Assembly: GCA_946406115.1 (NCBI GenBank)
Contig: OX291547.1
Coordinates: 439,001-503,000 of the forward strand
Length of the DNA stretch: 64,000 nucleotides
Source: Apoda limacodes
Taxonomy: Eukaryota > Arthropoda > Insecta > Lepidoptera > Limacodidae
Direction: 5' to 3'
Below the pieces are notes generated by a model. That model saw nothing but the letters and a program-made list of their open reading frames with translations. It made no database searches and was not told the origin of the DNA. Positions 1-10,265 of this stretch are shown piece by piece; the stretch's first letter is position 1, and each line of letters opens with the position of its first letter. Position numbers and translations under genes: made by a program.

Positions 1-606
1 TGATTCGCCACTTGTTTTTGATAATAATAATGACCCATCTTTAGAAAATGTGAGAGAGTTGCGTCACAGCCTTCTGTTCAACGGAATGAGACAGCTCGTC
101 AACGATTAGGCCGCGTTACTTAGACGCACAAAACTCACCTCCGTTCAAAATATTCCTCAAAATATCCAATATCCTGACAGCATATTGGAATTAGAGACTC
201 CGTATCAATTTTTTTCTTTCTTTTCAAGAACTGAGAGATAAGATCAAGTCTGATAGTAATTTATATTCTACCCAGAAAAATCTTTCAAATCCATTTGTTG
301 TCACTAGCAATGATCTCAGTAAGTTCCTAGAGATTCTTAGTTATTCTTCTATTGGGCAGTTCCAAAACTTCCGGTTGTATTGGTCAGATCAATATGGTTA
401 TGAACCTGTAAAATCAACCATGACACAAAAGAATTTTGAAAAAAATTGTTTTATTTTACACTTCAATGACAACACCACTCACTTACCTCAGGACAATTCT
501 AATCGTGACAGTCAGCAAAAAATTCGACCAATAATTGACGAACTAAATCTATCAAGTATGCTGCTGTACCTTTGGAACAACGCTTATCTTTAGAGGAACA
601 AATGTG
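1..606 (+). pseudogene. piggyBac-like transposase fragment
   Basis: The translation contains a stretch reading YWSDQYGYEPV followed by MTQKNFEK and HFNDN (about 378-470). This matches the start of the DDE domain of piggyBac-type transposases (DDE_Tnp_1_7), where a conserved YW pair precedes the first catalytic region. A frameshift near 548 moves the continuation (VPLEQRLSLEEQMC) into another frame. An in-frame stop near 108 and the shift show it is dead. The left edge is cut by the window and the right edge meets Copia gag sequence at about 606-630. The catalytic aspartates and the cysteine-rich C-terminus are absent. Family assignment is by motif only. Confidence 0.7.
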
Positions 607-626
607 TGACAGAATAACGCGATGCA

Positions 627-1206
627 ATAAAAGTTATGTCAATGTACAATCGCTGAACGGAAATAATGTGATACATGGAAATTACATGCACAGGCTATTT
701 TAATAAAGGCAGGATTATGGAGCCATATTGAAAAAACGCCTGAAGATAAAAACCAAGATTTATTGGCCAGGTCAGAACTATACTTACTCATTTCACCATC
801 CGAACTAAGGCAAGTGCAAAATTGTAACAGCGCCAAAGATATTTGTGATATTTTAGCAGCAGCCTGTGAAAGCAAAAGGCCTGCAAGAAAGGCGTCATTG
901 CTGAAACAATTGATTTTAATGAAGCTGTCATCTGAAAGGGATGTCAGGGAATATCTATATAAATTTATGGATATTGTCGACAAGTTAAAACAAATGGACA
1001 TAGATATAAACAACGACCTTTTTTTGTCCATTATCATTTTATACAGCTTGCCACATAGCTTTGAAAATTTTCGGATCTCAATTGAGACACGTGACAAATT
1101 ACCCTCTCCAGAAGAACTTAAAATCAAAATAATTGAAGAGAGTGAAACAAGAAACAATATTCACGTTGAAGAAAAGGATACTGCTTTATTAACTCATAAA
1201 AACTAA
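627..1206 (+). pseudogene. Copia gag (UBN2 domain)
   Basis: An open stretch of 147 codons (763-1206) plus upstream sequence in other frames reads as Copia gag. The run ARSELYLLISPSELRQVQ, then RPARKASLLKQLILMKLSS, YKFMDIVDKLKQM and SLPHSFENFRISIETRD follow the usual order of the UBN2/gag-polypeptide family. Gag is the structural protein that packages element RNA in the cytoplasm. The N-terminal LNGNN motif near 650-665 lies in a shifted frame, so the first part is broken. The ORF ends at TAA 1204-1206, just before the zinc knuckle, which lies in another frame. Confidence 0.8.
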
Positions 1207-1214
1207 AGTAAATT

Positions 1215-1803
1215 TAAATTAAAAGGATCTATTAATGAAGAAAGTACACCAAAATGTAAATATTGCAAGAAAAAGTTTCATAAATCAAAAGTTTGTTGGT
1301 TTAAGCCCAAAACTACGACAAACCATCAACAGAGTTTATCAGTTAGAGATTGCTTAAGCACTTCCGAAACAAAACAAAACAGATGGTGCCTTGACAGCGG
1401 ATGCACATCTCATATGTGTTTTGATAAAAACTTATTTAATGTATTAAACTACGATGAACAAACAGACAAGTTGAAGTTAGCCTCCAATGACAACTTTACA
1501 AATATAGCCGGAAAAGGTACGATTTCATTTTATCAAAATGGCATTAAGATGAACTTGATGAATGCCTTGTATGTACCTAAGCTGTCAACTAACTTAGTAT
1601 CTGTTTCCAAATTAACAGATAATGGATGCAGTTTCTATTTTCAACATAATAGAGCAAATATTAAAAATAAATTTGGAAAAACGCTTTTAATAGCAAATAA
1701 ACAAAATAACCTCTATAACCTCTATTACATAGACATAAGAAACTTCATGACTGAAAAATCATTTAGCCTAAACATCGATTTACTACCTAAGGGTGACGCA
1801 TAA
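1215..1803 (+). pseudogene. Copia zinc knuckle and aspartic protease
   Basis: The translation from about 1248 gives CKYCKKKFHKSKVC, a CX2CX4HX4C zinc knuckle of the gag C-terminus. At about 1384-1420 it gives WCLDSGCTSHMC, the DSG active-site motif of Copia-type proteases followed by the TSHM signature. The downstream LMNALYVPKLSTNLVSVSKL matches the end of the protease domain. The knuckle binds element RNA; the protease would cut the polyprotein. The frame stays open to a stop at 1801-1803. The last residues (LPKGDA) probably belong to inserted DNA that begins near 1780. Confidence 0.8.
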
Positions 1804-2039
1804 GCAATCTATTAATGGCACATCTAAAACTCCGCTAAAACGCGCCCGTTGCGGAGTTTGCATTGAGTAATGACTCAATACTTACTATTTATTTTGAGTC
1901 TTATGAGGTAGTCAAAGAGTAAAAATTTCTTTGAATGTCACATGTATTGAAGTAAATAAAACTGTCTAGTTAGTGTTCCAAAATGTTGGTAGCGATTTGT
2001 TTGGCGTGCGATATCCTTAGTTGTTTGTAGTATATCGAT
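1774..2039 (+). repeat. Unidentified insertion inside Copia
   Basis: About 260 bp separates the protease domain from the GAG-pre-integrase domain and does not read as Copia. The hexamer ATCGAT occurs at both edges (1774-1779 and 2034-2039), which could be a target duplication. The insert contains a hairpin with 9-bp arms AAACTCCGC / GCGGAGTTT near 1828-1861 and several TGACTCA-like words. It carries no ORF. The family is unknown, and the boundaries rest on where the Copia frame stops and restarts. Confidence 0.35.
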
Positions 2040-2580
2040 GGGCCTAAAGGAAATAGACAAATGGCATATGAAATTAACACACATCAACGAAAATGACATG
2101 AAATTGACATTGCAGCAAAGAACCTTAAAAGGTGTCAACTTCAATGATGATGAAAAATTAGCAGAATGTGATGTATGTGTAAAAGGAAGAATAAATCGAC
2201 TTCCATTTCATTTAAAGGAATCGAAGGAACCGAATACTGAAAAATTAGAGATAATCCATTCGGTCGTCTGTGGACCAATGCCCATAGAAAGTAACTCCGG
2301 CAATAAATATTTCGTTAAATTCATTGAAAACTACAGCCGATACACAAAAGTATATTTTATTAGAAACAAGAACCAAGTTTAAGAAAAATTCAAACAATAT
2401 AAAGCTGAAGTCGAAAATGGTATAATGGTACTGAATATATAAATAGAGAATTTGATTCATTCCTTACAAACTGCGGAGTCATACGAAGACTGAGACTGAC
2501 TGAGAAAGAAAGAACAGAACACTGCAAGAAAAGGCGCGTTGCTTGTTAATTAAAGCTAACATGCCGAAAACATTTTTGGG
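2038..2580 (+). pseudogene. Copia GAG-pre-integrase and integrase core
   Basis: An open frame of 114 codons starts with LKEIDKWHMKLTHINENDM, a GAG-pre-integrase His/Cys region, and includes CDVCVKGRINRLPF. The integrase core follows with LEIIHSVVCGPMPI and FVKFIENYSRYTKVYFI. Copia integrases normally read HSDVCGP here, so the first catalytic Asp is Val in this copy; the usual FIDDYSR reads FIENYSR. A stop at 2380-2382 and a frameshift precede GTEYINREFDSFL (about 2430-2465), the second catalytic region, which has lost its usual Asp-Asn context. The integrase is inactive. Confidence 0.8.
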
Positions 2581-3436
2581 CTGACGCGATATTAACTGTT
2601 AACTACATTACTAACAGAGTAGCTTCCAAATCAAAACAAAATAAATCTCCTTTTGAAAAATATGTTGGACACGTAACATCAGTAAATCATTTTCACATTT
2701 TTGGAGCTAAAACATTTGTTTTAAAGAAACAAAGAAACAAGAAATTTGCACCAAGAGCAAAAGAAGGAATTTTCATTGGTTATTCGGAAGTGGTAAAAGG
2801 ATAAGGAAATTGAATTCCTGAAGAAAACAAGCTGGAAGTTAGTAGAGATATAATAATAATGGATAAGATGTATTTTGAAGAAAAGAAAAATATTGATCTA
2901 ACTCAACTAAATAGGAAACTCTACTGAAACTTCAAGTCCACAGCTACATATGGAGCAGAATATTCAAACACCTTGCGCTGACGAAAACATAGATGAAAAT
3001 ATGAGCAATAATGAGCAAGACCCTAGTGACCCTAGATCAATATCTATAGACATAGCGATATCAACGAAATTGAAGAATCTGAAAATGTAGATATTCTCAC
3101 TGATATTCATGAAACGAATAATATTAACAATTTGATTCCCCGAGAAAACTCTAGACCAACCAGAGAACGAAGACTTCCAATATGGTCTAATGACTACGAC
3201 ATGTCATTTCTTTGCGAAAACGAATATGACGAGTCTAGTGATGAATGGCAAGAAGCCATCAGGGAAGAGATAAAGGCTCATTTTAAATTAAAAAACAATA
3301 CATGGGAAATTATTGAAAAGAATTGAAAGGACAATATAGTTTCATGTAAAATGATACTCAAAGAAAAAAATGGTAAAAACGGAGAAGTTAAATGAAACAA
3401 AGCCAGATTAGTGGCAAGAGGATTCAACCAAATATA
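2580..3436 (+). pseudogene. Copia integrase C-terminus to RT start
   Basis: In broken frames the sequence reads LTVNYITNRVASKSKQNKSP, then HIFGAKTFVLKK and FIGYSE, the usual Copia integrase C-terminal stretch. It continues through an acidic linker to RPTRERRLPIWSNDYD and EWQEAIREEIKAHFKLKNN (3132-3326), the N-terminal RT block. NKARLVARGFNQ at about 3394-3430 is the KARLVARGF motif of RVT_2. The sequence stops abruptly at the Tc1 target TA (3435-3436). Several stops (for example near 2800 and 2925) make it non-coding. Confidence 0.75.
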
Positions 3437-4317
3437 CACACCGGCACAATTAGCGGAACACAAAAAAAGGATATGAACGAATGGCAGCAGGTTCTCTTTA
3501 CTGATGAGTGCAGAGTTCTTTTAAAACAGATCGATGGGAGACAGCGAATATGGAGACGCAAAGGAGAACGCCACATACAGTCTAATTTTGAACACACAGT
3601 GGCTTATGGTGGCGGCTCGATTATGGTTTGGGGAGGGATATGTTTGGGAGCTCGTACGGAGTTAGAGATAGTCACAGGAGGGACCATGACAGCAGATCGA
3701 TACATCAGAGACATTTTAGAAGAACATGTTGTACTATTTGCCCCATTTATTGGTGACGACTTTATTCTAATGCAAGATAATGCTCGTGCTCATAGTGCAC
3801 AATCGGTACAGGCATATCTGAGCCACGTAGGTAAACCGGTGATGCAGTGGCCATCAAATTCAATAGAGCATGTCTGGGACTTGCTAAAAAGAAGGGTTAA
3901 ATCCAGAATGCCACCCCTAACAATCTGAATGAACTTGGAAACGCATTACTTGAGGAGTGGTAGCGGTTGCCTCAAGAAATCATCGATAACATAATCTGTA
4001 GCATGCCCAGACGAATAGAAACCGTAATCAGAGCAAGAGGGGGAAACACTCGTTATTAATTTTGCTTTAATTTTATTGTTAAATCATTTAATGCTTACTT
4101 TTTTTTATTTTTTGTGATGGTTCATAATCATCTAAAAATTTCACTTATTTCAAATTTCTTTATTTTTCAATAAAAAATAACGAAGACTTTTTAAAGTCGT
4201 TGTTAAAAGATGTTAATCAATTTGTTATTTTGTGTCTAATTACATTTCCGTCAAATATATGCGTTATTATCTCATAGCCTCACATTTTTTTTCTGTTCCG
4301 CTAATTGTGCCGGTGTG
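3437..4317 (+). mobile_element. Tc1-like DNA transposon, deleted copy
   Basis: The element is bounded by perfect 24-bp inverted repeats starting CACACCGGCACAATTAGCGG (3437-3460, mirrored at 4294-4317). Each end is flanked by TA (3435-3436 and 4318-4319), the Tc1/mariner target. It lies within the Copia RT, whose reading resumes at about 4325. At 881 bp it is far shorter than an autonomous Tc1 (about 1.3-1.6 kb). The N-terminal DNA-binding part of the transposase is gone and only the catalytic half remains. The 3' non-coding part (about 4060-4290) is AT-rich. Confidence 0.93.
3473..4060 (+). pseudogene. Tc1-like transposase catalytic domain, broken
   Basis: Reading from ATG 3473 gives WQQVLFTDECR (first catalytic Asp), IMVWGGICLGARTELEIV, and FILMQDNARAHSAQSV (second Asp), then QWPSNSIEHVWDLLKRRV with the third acidic residue in IEHVW. 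Only 29 residues separate the second Asp from the Glu, whereas Tc1 transposases have 34, and the usual PDLNP before IEH is missing. A five-residue in-frame loss therefore breaks the DD34E geometry. The frame ends at 3928 and the C-terminal remainder is frameshifted. The N-terminal paired-like helix-turn-helix region is absent. It cannot be active. Confidence 0.88.
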
Positions 4318-4324
4318 TATATAA

Positions 4325-4560
4325 AGCATTGATTACAATGAAACATATGCACCTGTGACCAGATTAAAATCTATAAGATTGCTTTTAGCTATGGCTGCAG
4401 AAGAAAATCTCAAAGTCCACCAAATAGACGTTGCAACTGCATATTTAAATGGAGAGCTAAAGGAGAGAATTATAATGGAAAAGCCTAAAAATTTAGAAAA
4501 ATACCTAAATGACATTATAACAACAGAACGCATAAAGAACCCATCAATGTTATAAAATTA
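4325..4560 (+). pseudogene. Copia reverse transcriptase, N-terminal piece
   Basis: After the Tc1 insertion the frame reads DYNETYAPVTRLKSIRLLLA, followed by KVHQIDVATAYLNGELKERI and MEKP. These are the classic Copia RT blocks (TYAPV, DVKTAFLNG, I-M-QP). The Asp in QIDVATAYLNG is the first RT catalytic residue and is retained. The domain stops at about 4555, well before the YVDD motif, so the enzyme is truncated. The sequence beyond is not Copia-like. Confidence 0.85.
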
Positions 4561-4582
4561 ATTTCTGCCAAAAAGAGCTGGC

Positions 4583-4807
4583 TTGATAACTAAAGAGTAT
4601 ACTGTGCGGACAGGGGCTTATTGGAAACAGTCTCGACTTACTCGAGTTTTGCCTTCTCTCGACTCTGGAGGTCTCGATATCGATAACACTGTGGTATTAT
4701 GCAACGGCTTTTTCGATACATTCTTACCCTCGACTACTCCAGACTACGCAGAATTAGTCTCGAATGAGGACCTACATGCTGTCGTTAATAAGATGTCAAT
4801 AATTTAG
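4583..4807 (+). other. Short ORF of unknown origin
   Basis: A 74-codon frame follows the Copia truncation point. I do not recognise the product. It contains LCNGFFDTFLP, loosely similar to the linker between endonuclease and RT in some LINEs, but there is no second motif to support that. It could be chance or a remnant of another element. Confidence 0.2.
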
Positions 4808-7600
4808 GTACCTAAAAGGTTTCTTCTTGGAATTATGCAGAATATTTTATTCTCGTCTGTATTATAGAATATACCTACAATACATACAATACGTACAATA
4901 TTCGAAATTATAAACGGCACTGTTTTACTGAATCAACACAGTAAAATCTGTGATATTGGGTTATAAGTACTTCCCAAAAGGTATTTTTTTCAATCAACAG
5001 TGGTCTGAGTCTGATATTAGGTTCACAACATTTAGCTTAGCCTTAATATTTTGTATTTGCAGGCTGTGGTCTCGTCAGACTAACCAATTTAGGATATACA
5101 TGATGAACAGAACAGTTGGATGAAGAAAGCATAAATGTGTAACAAAAGAAATAACTGCGTCTCAAGAAACCTTTGTGAATTATATGAGAAATTTTATCTG
5201 CCGTATGTGCAAAGCAATTAATTGGTTCTGCCCTTATGTATCTTTCAACTTCCATGCTTTTTCAACTGCATATAACCTGTGCCTTTGGCTGACCGTTATG
5301 ATAAACCAATCATCAGCATAAGTTAACATTAAACAAATAATATAGGAATAACAAGATATGTTGTTTGTTCTGTAAAATAAAAAAAACAGTTTTGATTTTT
5401 CTACATTTATTTACAAAATTTCTTTAATTATTCACACCAATATGTCTAGTGGTCTTCATTCTTTGAATGACATCTTGTGAAATACTACTTCATACACCGG
5501 CAACAAAAACCTGCAACGAATGAAAGTTATTAGATAAAACAAGCATAATATCAAAGTAAACTTTATCTGTGTGTAATAAGTCTAAAAGTAAAATATACTA
5601 TGCTGAAAGTTATCATATAAAATGGCATCAAAAAATGTGTGATGCATTATACAAAATCTACTGAACAGTTTGCATTGATTGTTAATTTGGTCTGCAATTA
5701 GAGTTAAGTTTTCAACATGGCATCATCATCCCAGCATATAGGTACATTGTTCAATATTGAACATAGGCTTTTTCCATATTCACACAATACTGCATACTAC
5801 CAGTCTTAAGCCACCTGTGACCTATACGCATTTTATTCACATAGTAGGATGCTGTACTATGCTTAGTCTTCCCTATCCATGTTTGCCATTTGAGAACTTG
5901 CTTTCCATCCATTATCGGTTTGAAGAGCGATTTGGCCTCATTGCCATTTCAGCTTCCATGGGCCTTAGTGAATGTGCCCAAGATTTCAAAACCACATTCA
6001 TAACTGTTTCATAACAAAACACTGGTTGCTGATTTACAACTTTAATATTTTAAACAACTAAATATCTGCTCAAAATATATCAAGCCTAATTCAACAAGTC
6101 TTCTGCCCTTTATAACTATGCAATAAAATTAAACATTTTATGTTATGGCCACACATATATTAGCTTGAGTTGTGGCTGAACTCACCTATTGGTAGCGTTC
6201 AAGGATTTTCAATGCAGATAACAAGCAGTTTAAGTAGCAGAACTATGAAATTTGGCAAAGACAGCCTTTTCAAAGATAAATGGTTTAAAAATATACTACA
6301 GAGATGATTTTAGGATACACATAGTGGGCCACCATGTAGGTATACAATACAGACACTGTCTTTATCTAGTATTAGAAATAAAAAAATTTCTTTTATTTCT
6401 AAAACTTATTTATTGTTTAAAACTACTACTACTACGTGAAAATATTTTGTGAGTACATAGACACTAACTCAAATTATTGGTTAATAATGAAGATGTTGAA
6501 TGGGCATCTTTACATGTAATTTTACCAACATACATAAACAATACAACTTTAACAAGAGTAGCCTCAAAGCTGATGTCATAGTACTATAAGAGATAACATG
6601 CTCACCTTTTTCACTATCTATTCTAATATGCTGATGGTCAACATAGCTTCAAACAATTGCTACACATATTTGGAATATTTACATAGTAAATAGGGTATTT
6701 CACTTTTTGTTTGAAGTTATAAATACCTACCCAGACATTATTTATGTAGACAAATGTTTGAAGCAATTTCAGTAACTGGCTTAGCATCGGATTAATTAAT
6801 TAAGTTAATAGAAATTAAAAAAATAGTAAAACTACTAACCATCTGTGGAACGCAGGTTGCTTATGAATGTTGTTAATATCTTTGTGGAATGGTAGTATAT
6901 AAGCAGCATTTCTAATATACTAGAATATCTTACTAAAAGTAAGAAGTAAGAAATAGGTTATTAAAACTGCCTGACATGTTTTAGGTTAGGTTCATTACTT
7001 ACTAAAGGAAGGTAAACTATGTATTGCATTCATTCTTTATCCTGCGTAGTTATTCTTAGCCTTAATCACAATTGATAAACATAGATTTTCGTTGTCAGAT
7101 TTTTCATTCATTCCGTTTCTGAAGGTACGAACTTGACTTTTTTAGTTACAAATATAGGTAGGTTGTTTTTTATTAATATGATTTCACACCGTTTTAAATA
7201 TAAACACTTAAATACATATGACTTTTATGCAGCTTTTCGCTTAAATTCGTGACAACAAGTGCCACGCTCATAGAGGAAACAAATACTGCGTGTAATAATG
7301 TTCTGTGGTGTCACGTGACGTGCAATGGAAAAAAACCTTTGCGTTCTAAAAGTACCGAAAAGGTGCGTTCATAATACCGATTATTTTGATTTAGTATGAA
7401 CTGACACTTCAACTCTCGAGTTACTAGCTCGAGACTTCGATTAGGCGATATCACGAGAAATTCGTTAGCTTTCAATTTGGATGTGTGGGGGTGTGGCGCA
7501 GGAGTACGTACGTGTATGTGTGTATATACATGTTTGGATAGATATTGTGTACTTGATGGCTTGGTTCCTGCATGACTGATTGGTAACAGGTGTACATCCG
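4808..7600. other. AT-rich non-coding stretch
   Basis: No convincing protein domain apart from the RTE-like tail at 5715-6014. On the minus strand there are splice-like signals: AG/GTGAG donors at 6181-6187 and 6601-6607, an acceptor preceded by a pyrimidine tract at 5511-5513, and AATAAA at 5406-5411. These could mark a small spliced transcript, but the segments between them have stops. A palindromic GTCACGTGAC lies near 7311-7320. Nothing else was identified. Confidence 0.4.
5715..6014 (-). mobile_element. RTE-like LINE 3' tail relic
   Basis: On the minus strand the end of this stretch reads AAAAAGCCTATGTTCAATA, followed by text like ATATGCTGGGATGATGATG. From memory, RTE-type LINE copies in Lepidoptera commonly end with a codon run for EAYVQQWT and then a GATGATGATG-rich tail, and this is a worn version. 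Upstream the minus strand has broken words such as MEAEMAMRPNRS but no clear RT motif. The assignment rests on the tail alone. Confidence 0.4.
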
Positions 7601-8045
7601 GGAGTTTCTTGTCACTTCTTCTCCCTTTAGGCTAGTTTCCGAAGTGATGGTAGTTTAAATGATGTGCATTTGTTGCCGGGCTGTTATGTAGGGGCTGGGC
7701 CACTTTCGGGTGTGCAACGTCTGTTTGAATATGTGTGTGCATTTATGTATATGTGCGTGTTTGTGTGTAGCACCCGCTCGTGTTATTGGTTGGCCGAACG
7801 AGGATTGAGTCAGATAGGACCTATAAGTTCTTTTACGTATAGTTTTATTTCTATCTTTTATATATATTTGTATATTTATATATATGTATTAATATTTGTC
7901 TGTATGTGTATATATGAATATGTGCATGTATGTGTATCTTATATTATCCTTAATATGTTATGAACACCTATTTATTTATTTATTTGCATTTTTGTAAAAT
8001 GTAAATATGTATGTATGTGTATATATATGTATATATGTGTATATG
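7601..8045 (+). repeat. LINE-type 3' UTR block and TATG-rich low complexity
   Basis: At 7602-7624 the block GAGTTTCTTGTCACTTCTTC is followed by CCGAAGTGATGGTAG, the style of a LINE 3' UTR also seen elsewhere in this window. From about 7720 to 8045 the sequence is rich in TGTGTATG/TATATG words, a degenerate microsatellite. Open frames here simply reflect the repeats. Confidence 0.5.
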
Positions 8046-8135
8046 TACGTCTGCTGTGTAATATTATATGTTATATGAATATAGTACAATCGAAGTTTTA
8101 TTGGAGTTGCTTGAGTGTGTCATGCTCTCTCAAAG

Positions 8136-8278
8136 TGTCTCTGCGGTGGTGGCGTGTGTGTTGGGTCGTTACGTTCCCTAAAACATGGTTGAGCGAAGCG
8201 ATGGCTGATTCATGTGTCATACTCGTGAACGGGTGCCGCCTGTGGAGGCTGGTCTGCTCTTGCAAACTTCTTTGTATT
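8136..8278. repeat. Left copy of 143-bp direct repeat
   Basis: This segment is repeated at 8624-8766 with the same length and about five substitutions. The two copies precisely bracket a LINE 3' end (8279-8623). It may be a very long target-site duplication. The unit contains a CTGCGGTGGTGGCGTG motif and shows no known domain. Confidence 0.85.
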
Positions 8279-8623
8279 CTTAGTATTTAGTCTTACTTTT
8301 TTGTTTTGTTTATTAATACTGTAAGACATTGATTATTCCTTAGATACTTTTTTATGTTGTGCTTGTGCTTTATATTTCATGTTTTTTTTATGTTTGTAAT
8401 GGAAAGTGTCCTTTTATGATAGGGAGGACATTTTCCAATATTTTAATTGGACGCTGTAAGAGAAAGGGAGAAAAGAAATGCCCTTGCTGAGTTCCTTGCC
8501 GGTTCTTCTCAGTACAAGGTTTCCCGCCCTGTAGACTTACGAACCGATGGCGTAGTGACATTCATAAGTGCTCAATTATTGTAGCCTAAACTGAATAAAT
8601 TAAATTGAATTTGAATTTGAATT
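8279..8623 (+). mobile_element. LINE 3' end, TTGAAT-tailed
   Basis: A 345-bp piece has the features of a non-LTR 3' UTR: the GAGTTCCTTGCCGGTTCTTC block (8489-8510), a conserved stretch about GAACCGATGGCGTAGTGACA, and a hexamer tail of TTGAAT/TTTGAATT repeats at about 8601-8623. The same sequence recurs at 12122-12480 with few differences, which shows it is a dispersed repeat. No RT coding is present, as expected for severe 5' truncation. The clade cannot be fixed from the UTR; CR1/Jockey types are likely. Confidence 0.8.
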
Positions 8624-8766
8624 TGTCTCTGCGGTGGTGGCGTGTATGTCGGGTCGTTACGTTCCCGAAAACATGGTTGAGCGAAGCGATGGCTGATTCA
8701 TGTGTTATACTTGTGAACGGGTGCCGCCTGTGGAGGCTGGTCTGCTCTTGCAAACTTCTTTGTATT
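8624..8766. repeat. Right copy of 143-bp direct repeat
   Basis: Second copy of the segment at 8136-8278, starting exactly where the LINE tail ends. A further roughly 65-bp match joins sequence just after this copy (8772-8836) to sequence well before the left copy (8036-8100), so the target was probably already partly duplicated. Confidence 0.85.
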
Positions 8767-8836
8767 ATTATTAGATATGTATGTACGTCTGCTATGTAAT
8801 ATTATATGTCATATGAATATATTTTTCTCGGGAGTT

Positions 8837-10265
8837 GCTTTAAATCCCGTCGTATCACGTCCCGTAACGTATCACATGGTCCCCCCCCCCCTTATGCAAT
8901 CTGAAAAACAATAGGCAATTCAAATATTACACAAATATTGTTTTTTTTTTTTTTAATCAAACTATTTACATTGTAAATCTTATTTATTTAATGTTTCAAT
9001 ACAAAACATGTATTTATTAGTTGATACACTACAATTTTATGTTTCGTTTGTGATTTTACAAAGATTACCTATTGGACGCACGCAATAAAACAGTATTGTA
9101 ATTAATTTGTAAAGCTAGTTGTAGTTAATTGACTTGACGATTCGAAAGTGTTCTTAGTAACCCATTCTTCATTCTTCCATACATTTTGCTACCGAGAAAG
9201 CAAGACCCGAGGACTCCAGACTTCCCAATAAGCCCCCAGACCCTTCGAAATCTGTGGCACAAGGTTTTGCCCGTGACAAGGAGTTCCTTCTGATTTGCTA
9301 GAGATATAAGGAAAACGCGTATATGCACACAACAGACCGATTTTATTTTACTTATGCTTCTAACTTAAATTCTAACACATATTTACAAAAATTTTTAATT
9401 CTTAGCTTTCATAGCTAGTGACTTGTTGAAGTTTTCTTGAAGACTGAAATACAAATTTTGTTCTATATTTATAATAAAAATAAAAACCGCATCAGAGGGA
9501 GAGGTTGTTCCATAGAACCTTCAAGATTAAGTGCTTAAGTCACGTTAGAAAGTGTAGGTATATCTACATAGCTATAAATCGCAACTGACAGTTGGGGTCT
9601 CTATCGGCTATTGCCATCACAGTCACAGTCGTGGCTTGACTGTAAAATAACGTTGTTTTATAGCCAAACGGTAGGAGCAACAATGACGATTTGGGTGTCC
9701 TAAGATAGAGCTTTCGGAGGCGGTTTCAAAGACATATAGTGGTATGTTCCATCGTCTACGGTTAGGCCGTAGTGAGAGAAGAGCTGGAATTCTAGCTCTC
9801 AGGGCTTTCTGCCTATACTAGATGACTACAGATGGATCGTAAAAACTGAGCCAACGTAGGTCTTAAGAAAATTGTGGACTAACCCAAATTTTGGCGATAT
9901 TATTTTCACGGTTTGAGTAATTTGTGGTGTATTGTCATTTACCAAAAAAATTACATAAATAAATCGGATACTGTTAAAAAAAGGACTCGTAAGAAAGAAG
10001 ATTATAAAAACTTCTTTTATGTAACATACTAGAATAATATGTAATGTATTGTATATAGTAATACTAAGCTATTGTTAACAGGTTTCCAAACTGATGTTGA
10101 GTGTAATATATGTACAGTATAAGGTTGCAACGACCAGTAATAAATCAGCTACCTAACGAGACAGTTGTTTTACTTACGCGCATACAGTTCAGTTCTACAA
10201 GACTAAGCGCGCGCACTGTATGTAGGCGCGATGCAATGAATACCTAACTCGTTGCCGGTCCAAAA
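8837..10265. other. Non-coding stretch
   Basis: Contains homopolymers (C run near 8881-8891, T run near 8940-8955) and no recognisable domain. A 67-codon minus-strand frame at 9125-9328 is not recognised. Around 10100-10200 AATAAATCAG and an alternating CGCGCG-rich part could belong to the LTR of the adjacent BEL/Pao fragment, but no matching second LTR was found. Confidence 0.35.

Larger units (their letters stand above)
627..4560 (+). mobile_element. Copia LTR retrotransposon remnant, interrupted
   Basis: Domains occur in Copia order on one strand: UBN2-type gag, CCHC zinc knuckle, aspartic protease, GAG-pre-integrase, integrase core, then the start of the Copia-type reverse transcriptase. 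The RT YVDD region and RNase H are missing and no flanking LTRs were recognised. The body is broken by frameshifts, by about 260 bp of foreign sequence near 1780-2039 and by a Tc1-like insertion at 3437-4317. Reading resumes past the Tc1 with SIDYNETYAPVTRLKSIR, a typical Copia RT stretch. It is an old, non-autonomous copy. Confidence 0.85.

Noticed and set aside
639..1157. 172-codon minus-strand frame
   Set aside because: Antisense of Copia gag; the + strand has the recognised UBN2 motifs.
1828..1861. Hairpin read as a bacterial-type terminator
   Set aside because: The genome is eukaryotic and there is no following T run.
5043..5255. 70-codon minus frame that briefly resembled a small conserved protein end
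   Set aside because: Compared by eye with the end of a splicing-factor subunit (PHF5A), but the residues do not align over more than a few positions.
7664..8290. Two + strand frames with hydrophobic content
   Set aside because: They run through TATG-rich low complexity and the 143-bp repeat; no start context or domain.
10100..10265. Possible LTR of the BEL/Pao fragment
   Set aside because: No second copy of the sequence in the window and no clear TG...CA borders with a target duplication.
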